A program made the position numbers and the translations under genes. The notes below the pieces were generated by a model. The model had not been told where the DNA came from and did not search any database. It was given only the letters and a program-made list of their open reading frames with translations. This document shows positions 59,043 through 64,000 of a stretch of 64,000 nucleotides of DNA, one piece after another (position 1 is the stretch's first letter; the number at the start of each line of letters is the position of its first letter). This DNA comes from Sphingomonas sp. KRR8 (lineage in GTDB: Bacteria > Pseudomonadota > Alphaproteobacteria > Sphingomonadales > Sphingomonadaceae). Location: assembly GCF_023559245.1 (NCBI RefSeq), contig NZ_CP097462.1:2228001-2292000 (forward strand), read 5' to 3'.

Positions 59043-61385
59043 ATGGCCGACCAGGCGTCCGACCCCTCCGTGCGACCGATCTTCCCGCTCACGGGCGTCG
59101 ACTTCACGCAGGTGCTCGGCATCGCCGACGCGCTGCCGATGCCGATCTGCACGGTCGACCGTGAGCAGCGTTACCTATTCTGCAATCGCGCATTCGCCGA
59201 ATTCTTCGAACGAAAGCGCAGCGAGATCCTCGGCCGCCGGATCGCGGACGTGCTGTGGAAAGAAGCCTATGAGGCGCGTCGCCCCATGATCGAGGCGGCC
59301 CTGGCGGGTGAGCGCCAGTGGTTCGCCGCCGACATCGAGCATCCCTCCCGCGGACCGCTCGCGCTGCAGACCGAATATATTCCGCAGGCGCGGGCCGACG
59401 GCACGGTCCGCTCGATCGTGATGATCATTCAGGACGTGACCGAGCAGCGGGTCGCCGAGCGTGCCCTGCGCGAGTCCGAGGCCCGCTTCCGCCGGATCGC
59501 CGACAGCGCGCCGGTGATGATGTGGGTTACGAGGCGCGACCAGAAGCGCGAGTTCGTGAACGACGCCTATCTCGAGTTCACCGGGCTGACGCGCGCCGAA
59601 GTCAACACACACGAATGGCGCGACTTCATTCATGCCGACGATTGGGAGCGACTGGTCGCAGAAAGCATCGCCGGCGAGGCCAGCCTGCAACCCTTCACGC
59701 TTGAAGCGCGGTACAAGCGCCATGATGGTGCTTGGCGGTGGCTACGCAGCGTGTCACGGCCGCGCTTTGGCCCCGACGGCGAGCTGCTTGGCTTCATCGG
59801 CGCCGCCTTCGACATCACGCTCGCAAAGCAAGGCGAGGAGCAGCTCAAGGCGCTGGTTGCCGAGCGCACCGCCGAAGTGGTCGAAAGCGAGGAGCGGCTT
59901 CGCGCCATCTTCAACAGTGTCCAGGAACTGATCGTCCTGATGGCGCCGGACGGCAGCATCCTGCACGCCAATCGGACGGAGTTCGAATGGCGCGCTTCGG
60001 ACCTTGATCGTGTGGTCGGGCTGAAGTTGTGGGAAGCCCCGACCGCCAAGCTCTGGCCGGACCAGGGCGACTTCCTGCGGGACGCAATCGCAGCGGCGGC
60101 GAGAGGCGTGGCGCGCGAGGGAGAGCGCGTCCTGATCAGGCCGAACGGGAAGAAGTTCACGCTCGACTTTTCGTTCCGACCGGTGCGCGACAGCAGCGGC
60201 GCGATCGCCTACATCCTGTTCGAAGCGCGCGACATCACCGAGCTTCGCGGCACCCAGGAGCAGCTTCGCCAAAGCCAGAAGATGGAGGCGCTGGGCCAGC
60301 TGACCGGCGGCATTGCCCACGATTTCAACAATCTGCTGACGGTGGTGGTCGGCGGCCTCGACATGATCGCCAAGCGCGAGAGCGATCCCAAGCTCCAGCG
60401 CTACGCCAAAAATGCGCTGGAAGCGGCGGAGCGCGGCGCTCGCCTCACCGCGCAGCTGCTGGCCTTCAGCCGGGTTCAGCGGCTCGAGGTGCGCCCGACG
60501 CTGGTGGGGCCCTTGATCGAGCATATGCGGCCACTGCTGCGCAACGTGCTCGGCCCGGGAATCACCAAGGAGTTCGAACTCGACCAGAGCCCCATCCCGG
60601 TGCTGGCTGATCCAACGCAGCTCGAGCTCGCCATCCTCAATCTCGCCATCAACGCCCGGGATGCGATGCCCAATGGCGGCCGACTGCTGTTCCGCACACG
60701 GAAGATGGCCATCGGAAACGACGACCCGGAGCTTGCACCCGGCCAATATGTCGAGTTCAGTATCACCGATACGGGTGAAGGCATGCCCGCCGACGTGGCG
60801 GAGCGGGCGTTCGAGCCATTCTTCACCACCAAGGAGGTCGGCAAGGGCACCGGGCTCGGCCTGTCGATGGTCTATGGCGTGGCGCGGCAGTCGGGTGGAA
60901 CGGCCCGGATCGTCAGCCAGGCGGGCGAGGGCACGACGGTGCAGCTTTACTTCCGAAGCACCGAAGCGGCGGCCGAACCGCTCGGCGAGAGCAGCGCCGA
61001 GACCGGACACCAGGGGGCGAAGGTGGACGCCTCGGTACTGGTGGTGGACGACGATCCGGACGTGCGGGAATTCGTGACCGCAACGCTGGAGGATCTCGGC
61101 TACCGGGTGCGGTCAGCCCAGGACGGACGCGAAGGTCTGAGGCAATATCTTGCCGAGCAGGCCGACGTCGTCATTCTCGACTACATCATGCCGGGGCTTA
61201 CGGGGGCCGACGTTGCCGCCGAGATCCGCCGGATCCGCCCGCAGCAGCCACTGCTGTTCGTCTCGGGCTACAGCGAGACGGAGGCGATCAAGCGCGCTGC
61301 ACCGGGCGCGGCGCTGCTCTCCAAGCCGTTTCGCGCGGAGGCGCTGGACGAGGCGGTTCGAACGGCCCTGACCGCCGCCGCCTGA
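59043..61385 (+). CDS. PAS-containing hybrid histidine kinase with receiver domain
   Basis: A 780-residue sensor kinase without membrane segments. Three PAS domains (about 15-135, 145-265, 290-410), a HisKA-type dimerisation helix with [11 protein letters not shown] (phospho-His), an ATPase domain with [11 protein letters not shown] (N box), DTGEGMP (G1) and [13 protein letters not shown] (G2), and a C-terminal receiver ([13 protein letters not shown], phospho-Asp in [10 protein letters not shown]). Start at the ATG at 59043; a TTG at 59034 has a closer GGAG. The signal is unknown. Confidence 0.93.
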   Translation: MADQASDPSVRPIFPLTGVDFTQVLGIADALPMPICTVDREQRYLFCNRAFAEFFERKRSEILGRRIADVLWKEAYEARRPMIEAALAGERQWFAADIEHPSRGPLALQTEYIPQARADGTVRSIVMIIQDVTEQRVAERALRESEARFRRIADSAPVMMWVTRRDQKREFVNDAYLEFTGLTRAEVNTHEWRDFIHADDWERLVAESIAGEASLQPFTLEARYKRHDGAWRWLRSVSRPRFGPDGELLGFIGAAFDITLAKQGEEQLKALVAERTAEVVESEERLRAIFNSVQELIVLMAPDGSILHANRTEFEWRASDLDRVVGLKLWEAPTAKLWPDQGDFLRDAIAAAARGVAREGERVLIRPNGKKFTLDFSFRPVRDSSGAIAYILFEARDITELRGTQEQLRQSQKMEALGQLTGGIAHDFNNLLTVVVGGLDMIAKRESDPKLQRYAKNALEAAERGARLTAQLLAFSRVQRLEVRPTLVGPLIEHMRPLLRNVLGPGITKEFELDQSPIPVLADPTQLELAILNLAINARDAMPNGGRLLFRTRKMAIGNDDPELAPGQYVEFSITDTGEGMPADVAERAFEPFFTTKEVGKGTGLGLSMVYGVARQSGGTARIVSQAGEGTTVQLYFRSTEAAAEPLGESSAETGHQGAKVDASVLVVDDDPDVREFVTATLEDLGYRVRSAQDGREGLRQYLAEQADVVILDYIMPGLTGADVAAEIRRIRPQQPLLFVSGYSETEAIKRAAPGAALLSKPFRAEALDEAVRTALTAAA

Positions 61386-61427
61386 GACCTGCCACCAACC
61401 GAGAGCTTGTGCGTTCACTCCGGCACG

Positions 61428-61712
61428 ATGCCGCTGATCCTGCTTCTCGCCGCCGCTGCCGCTGCTGGGGACATCAACCCGGACGCGAGCGCGCTGTTCG
61501 ACCGGGACCCTGCCCTCAATGCCTGGGCATTGGCTCGCTTCGACGCCAACCACGATGGCTGGCTGACGCTGTTCGAGGCGCAATCGGCGGTGGGCGAGCT
61601 GAAGCGGCTGGCGGACACCAATCACGACGGGCGAGTCACTGTTCAGGAATATGAGGCGGCACGGCGCTTCCTGGTCGCGCGCTTCAACCTCGCCGCGTCC
61701 GACGCGCGCTAG
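61428..61712 (+). CDS. Small exported EF-hand protein
   Basis: A 94-residue protein with a hydrophobic signal (PLILLLAAAAAAG) and two EF-hand loops: DANHDGWLTLFE and DTNHDGRVTVQE, both with the calcium ligands in place. Start at the ATG at 61428; an upstream TTG at 61407 is less likely. Role unknown, perhaps a periplasmic calcium sensor or buffer. Confidence 0.85.
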   Translation: MPLILLLAAAAAAGDINPDASALFDRDPALNAWALARFDANHDGWLTLFEAQSAVGELKRLADTNHDGRVTVQEYEAARRFLVARFNLAASDAR

Positions 61713-61751
61713 GCTCGACTCGATGGCGCGGCGGGGCCAAGTTCACGCGGC

Positions 61752-62384
61752 ATGTGCAACCTCTATCGCCTGACCAAGCCCAATGCCGAAGTGGCGCAGC
61801 TGTTCGGCGTCACCGTCGGGCAGGTCGGCAATGCGGGCGGGGGCGAGGTTTACCCGGCTCAGCCCGGGCTGGTGATCGCGGCCGGTGAACTGACGTCCAT
61901 GACCTGGGGCTTTCCACTGGTGCTCAAGGGCAAGAACGGACAGCCATTGAAACCCCGGCCGGTCAACAATGCCCGGGCCGACAAGCTCGATAATTTCATG
62001 TGGCGCTACAGCTTCGCCGAGCGACGCTGCCTGATACCGGTCAGCGCCTTCGCCGAGGCTGAGGGGGAGCAAGGCGCGAAGACCCGCACCTGGTTCAGCC
62101 TTCCCGGCCAGGACGTGTTCGCCATCGCCGGGCTGTGGCGCGACACGCCCGAATGGGGCCGCGCCTACACGATGGTGATGACCGAAGCGTGCCAGCACGT
62201 CGCCCACATTCACGACCGGATGCCCGTGATCCTCAGGCAGGATGATTGGGCCGACTGGCTGGACGGCGCGCCCGATCGGGCGCGACTGCTGTGCCGGCCT
62301 TATCCGGACCTGATGGTGTGCGAAGCGACCGACCAGGCATGGGTGAAAAGATCGGTCAGCGCCGATTCGCTAACCGGAAGGTAA
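61752..62384 (+). CDS. SRAP/HMCES family abasic-site protein (YedK-like)
   Basis: A 210-residue protein that covalently traps abasic sites in single-stranded DNA through its second residue. MCNLYRLT gives the catalytic Cys2; NNARADKL the Asn; LIPVSAFAEAEG the Glu; HIHDRMPVIL the His. All key residues are present. Stand-alone, with no SOS box that I can see in the 39-nt upstream gap. Confidence 0.93.
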   Translation: MCNLYRLTKPNAEVAQLFGVTVGQVGNAGGGEVYPAQPGLVIAAGELTSMTWGFPLVLKGKNGQPLKPRPVNNARADKLDNFMWRYSFAERRCLIPVSAFAEAEGEQGAKTRTWFSLPGQDVFAIAGLWRDTPEWGRAYTMVMTEACQHVAHIHDRMPVILRQDDWADWLDGAPDRARLLCRPYPDLMVCEATDQAWVKRSVSADSLTGR

Positions 62385-62407
62385 GGGCTGCTCGCTAGGG
62401 GAGATGC

Positions 62408-62674
62408 ATGGCCGCCCCCTTGCCGACCACCAAGAAAGCCGTGGACCTCGCCGCCAGCGGGGCAGTGCGGGTGTCCCGCATCCGCCGCGACCCGCCGCCG
62501 AAAGGCAAGGGGAAGACCATCACCCGGGCCGAGCTGCGCGAGCGGGAGGCCTGGGCGATGGTCATCGGCATCACTGCCGTCACCCTCGCCCTGTTCGTGG
62601 TCCTGATGGCATTCAGCCGGTGGGCCGGCTGGTCCTTGAGCGATTACGAGATCGTCTGGCGGGAACGTTATTAG
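62408..62674 (+). CDS. Small single-pass membrane protein
   Basis: An 88-residue protein with a basic, Pro/Lys-rich N-terminus (RRDPPPKGKGKTITRAELRERE) and one membrane helix (AMVIGITAVTLALFVVLMAF), ending SDYEIVWRERY. GGGGAG lies close before the ATG. Unknown function; the coding look is good. Confidence 0.7.
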   Translation: MAAPLPTTKKAVDLAASGAVRVSRIRRDPPPKGKGKTITRAELREREAWAMVIGITAVTLALFVVLMAFSRWAGWSLSDYEIVWRERY

Positions 62675-62686
62675 GCGTCGGACGGA

Positions 62687-62911
62687 TCAGGCGCGCGAGT
62701 AAGCCGGCCTAAACGGCTCCCGACGGGTCGTGCCTGAGATCAGGCTGCTCTTGAACTTGCGGGTCATGGTCGCGGCGCCATCGCTGCTCATGCAGACCAC
62801 TCGTACGCCGCCATCGGGCAGCTTCTCCAGCGCGGAGATGCCGACCTGCTCGGCCGCGCATTTGGCGATGACCTGATCTTCGCTCAGGTTGACGAACAAC
62901 GCCCGGCTCAT
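62687..62911 (-). CDS. Small hypothetical protein
   Basis: A 74-residue soluble protein (SRALFVNLSEDQVIAKCAAE, then LPDGGVRVVCMSSDGAATM). No named family recognised. Its ATG overlaps the TGA of a 45-codon upstream gene by 4 nt, so the pair is coupled. Ends 12 nt from the convergent membrane-protein gene. Confidence 0.7.
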   Translation of the reverse strand: MSRALFVNLSEDQVIAKCAAEQVGISALEKLPDGGVRVVCMSSDGAATMTRKFKSSLISGTTRREPFRPAYSRA

Positions 62912-63045
62912 GCCCGAGCCTCCACGATCCGCAGCCCATAGGCGCGATAGAGCTCAAGATGCGCGCGACGCGCCGGTTCGGACGCGGCGGTACGGGCCCT
63001 TGCCAGCGAAACTCCCCGGCGATGATAAAGATAGTTGAGGTCCAC
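62908..63045 (-). CDS. Small conserved sphingomonad protein (DLNYLYHR family)
   Basis: A 45-residue protein starting with GTG: VDLNYLYHRRGVSLARAR, then ASEPARRAHLELYRAYGLRI. AGGAG lies 8 nt before the GTG. The DLNYLYHRxxxxL ... ARxxHxxLxxxY pattern matches a short helical family I recall from sphingomonads. Function unknown. Coupled to the following 74-residue gene by ATGA. Confidence 0.78.
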   Translation of the reverse strand: MDLNYLYHRRGVSLARARTAASEPARRAHLELYRAYGLRIVEARA

Positions 63046-63155
63046 GGCGCAGCTCCTTGCCGGTAAGCGGGAGCACTAGCTAAGCGTCTCTCAGTCGCAC
63101 GGGCTTACGAAGTCCGATCCATGCGATAGTTGCTATTTAGCACGGGCGGGGTGGA

Positions 63156-63551
63156 TCACCTAATGGGCTCGCAGGCGATCCCGTCGCCGTCACCGTCCAT
63201 GCCCGCGCGGTAGCCCGGCTCGCCACGATGGAGGGGCGCCTTGCCAGCGGCTCGCACCGCATTGCAGCCGGGGTAGAAGACACCGCCGTCGCCAGCGTCG
63301 GGAGAGGTCACGCGGCGCGCTTCGGAGGGAGTGGCCGGCGCTTCTGGTAGATCATCGCGATCGGCGACCAGCCAGCCGCCGGTTGGGTCGGTCGGTTCGG
63401 CGGGCGCGGCCGGAACCAGGAAACGCGGACCCTTGCCGACGATGGGCTTAGGAAGGACCGGTTCGGACCGCCCGCCCTCATACAGGTTCAAGCCTGCACC
63501 CATTGCAACGCCGGCCACGACGGCGGCTGACAGGATCAAGGACGCGCGCAT
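63156..63551 (-). CDS. Exported protein with excalibur calcium-binding domain
   Basis: A 131-residue protein. One N-terminal hydrophobic segment (LILSAAVVAGVAMGAGL) serves as signal or anchor; a Pro-rich linker follows. The C-terminal excalibur domain has YPGCNAVRAAGKAPL, GEPGY, and DGDGDGIACE with the calcium-binding Asp cluster. Found on surface-associated proteins; specific role unknown. Confidence 0.87.
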   Translation of the reverse strand: MRASLILSAAVVAGVAMGAGLNLYEGGRSEPVLPKPIVGKGPRFLVPAAPAEPTDPTGGWLVADRDDLPEAPATPSEARRVTSPDAGDGGVFYPGCNAVRAAGKAPLHRGEPGYRAGMDGDGDGIACEPIR

Positions 63552-63599
63552 GCCGACCTTGTCGCATCAGCGGGTAAGAAAATGATGAAGCCGACCGGC

Positions 63600-64000
63600 T
63601 CACATGCCCGGCATGGTTCCGGGCCGGATGTAGGGAAACAGGTGCGGCGCATAGTCGATCTTGCCCAGCGGGACGCCGGCGTGGCGAAGCAGCGCGTAGG
63701 TCATGCACTGGTGAAACACGACCTGCGGGAGCGCCCAGTCACGTGCGTAGGTTTCGCGGGTCATGTCGAACACGATGCCCATCGGCAGGTCGTGGGCGAG
63801 CGGCGCGTCCGGCTCGCGGTCGAATTCATCCGGTCCGACCGTGTTCAAAAGGTCCAGTGCCTCGCGCAGCCGGGCTCTTCCCTGCTCCAGCGTGCCCGGC
63901 TGCTCGCCAGCACTGCTTCCCTCCATTCGCACCGCGATTACCGAGTCCGGCACCGGCTCGCCGCGCAGCCGGTAAACGGGCTCCATCGCCTGAAATGCCG
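63600..64000 (-). CDS. DUF1993-like protein, 5' end beyond the window
   Basis: At least 128 residues are visible. WALPQVVFHQCMTYALLRHAGVPLGKIDYAP matches the C-terminal DUF1993/DinB-like helix (FHxxxAYxxLRHxGVxxGKxDY). The frame stays open to the window edge (upstream codons read AFQA before the ATG at 63986), and the family's N-terminal helices are missing, so the true start probably lies outside. Function unknown. Confidence 0.72.
   Translation of the reverse strand, partial: AFQAMEPVYRLRGEPVPDSVIAVRMEGSSAGEQPGTLEQGRARLREALDLLNTVGPDEFDREPDAPLAHDLPMGIVFDMTRETYARDWALPQVVFHQCMTYALLRHAGVPLGKIDYAPHLFPYIRPGTMPGM

Overview
The window is GC-rich, gene-dense chromosomal DNA of an alphaproteobacterium, most likely a sphingomonad. 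Markers for this are a bL36 protein lacking the zinc cysteines, a DUF6894 protein, a 45-residue protein that begins like a family I recall from sphingomonads, a class II (CP4-like) AroA, and short intergenic gaps with many 4-nt ATGA/GTGA overlaps. No rRNA, tRNA, CRISPR array or intact mobile element was seen. The right edge cuts a DUF1993-like gene.

Region 1 (0-15.7 kb) is an aromatic amino acid region. After a glycosyltransferase and panE come a Trp-codon leader peptide and attenuator (2184-2340), then trpD, a fused trpCF, trpB and trpA. A dehydrogenase, a compact class II DAHP synthase, aroA (apparent CTG start) and aroC follow on the same strand. Converging on them is a catabolic operon: hppD, a 3-oxoadipyl-CoA-type thiolase and an orphan paaD. 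Next come phhB, a MenI-like thioesterase, and phhA. phhA is preceded by a 20-codon ORF with three consecutive Tyr codons and a terminator, which looks like a tyrosine-sensing attenuator. The Trp enzymes resemble the enteric (gammaproteobacterial) type, not the usual alphaproteobacterial one.

Region 2 (15.7-25.6 kb) holds an alpha/beta hydrolase, serS, a DUF808 protein and crcB. A less GC-rich patch follows (19.05-22.7 kb) with small orphan genes (lipoprotein, MerC, a GDCCVFCSY protein, DUF6894 and others) and about six copies of a short palindromic repeat. It abuts the coxA terminator, so only coxB and coxA of the usual cytochrome oxidase operon are here.

Region 3 (25.8-47.7 kb) is mostly housekeeping: pyrE-pdxJ-acpS-lepB-AI-2E transporter; an FKBP gene and rpsU; two convergent L,D-transpeptidase genes; a PilZ protein; tesA divergent from ybbA-ybbP; a cyclophilin divergent from purT; rpmJ; an M28 peptidase coupled to galE; an M14 carboxypeptidase with gpmA; a GGDEF protein; and purE-purK.

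Region 4 (47.7-64 kb) has an M16 double-domain peptidase, a secreted protein of unknown function and lepA. Then comes the oddest gene of the window: a 999-residue PAS-GGDEF-EAL-PilZ protein fused to a tyrosine-recombinase-like domain that lacks catalytic residues, translationally coupled to a small PilZ gene. An MFS transporter with a hybrid histidine kinase, an EF-hand protein, an SRAP/HMCES protein, several small proteins, an excalibur-domain protein and the partial DUF1993 gene complete the window.

The strongest leads are the Tyr-codon leader of phhA, the c-di-GMP/recombinase-fold fusion, and the enteric-type trp operon with its own leader in front of trpD. All identifications are from reading the sequence and family knowledge; no searches were run.
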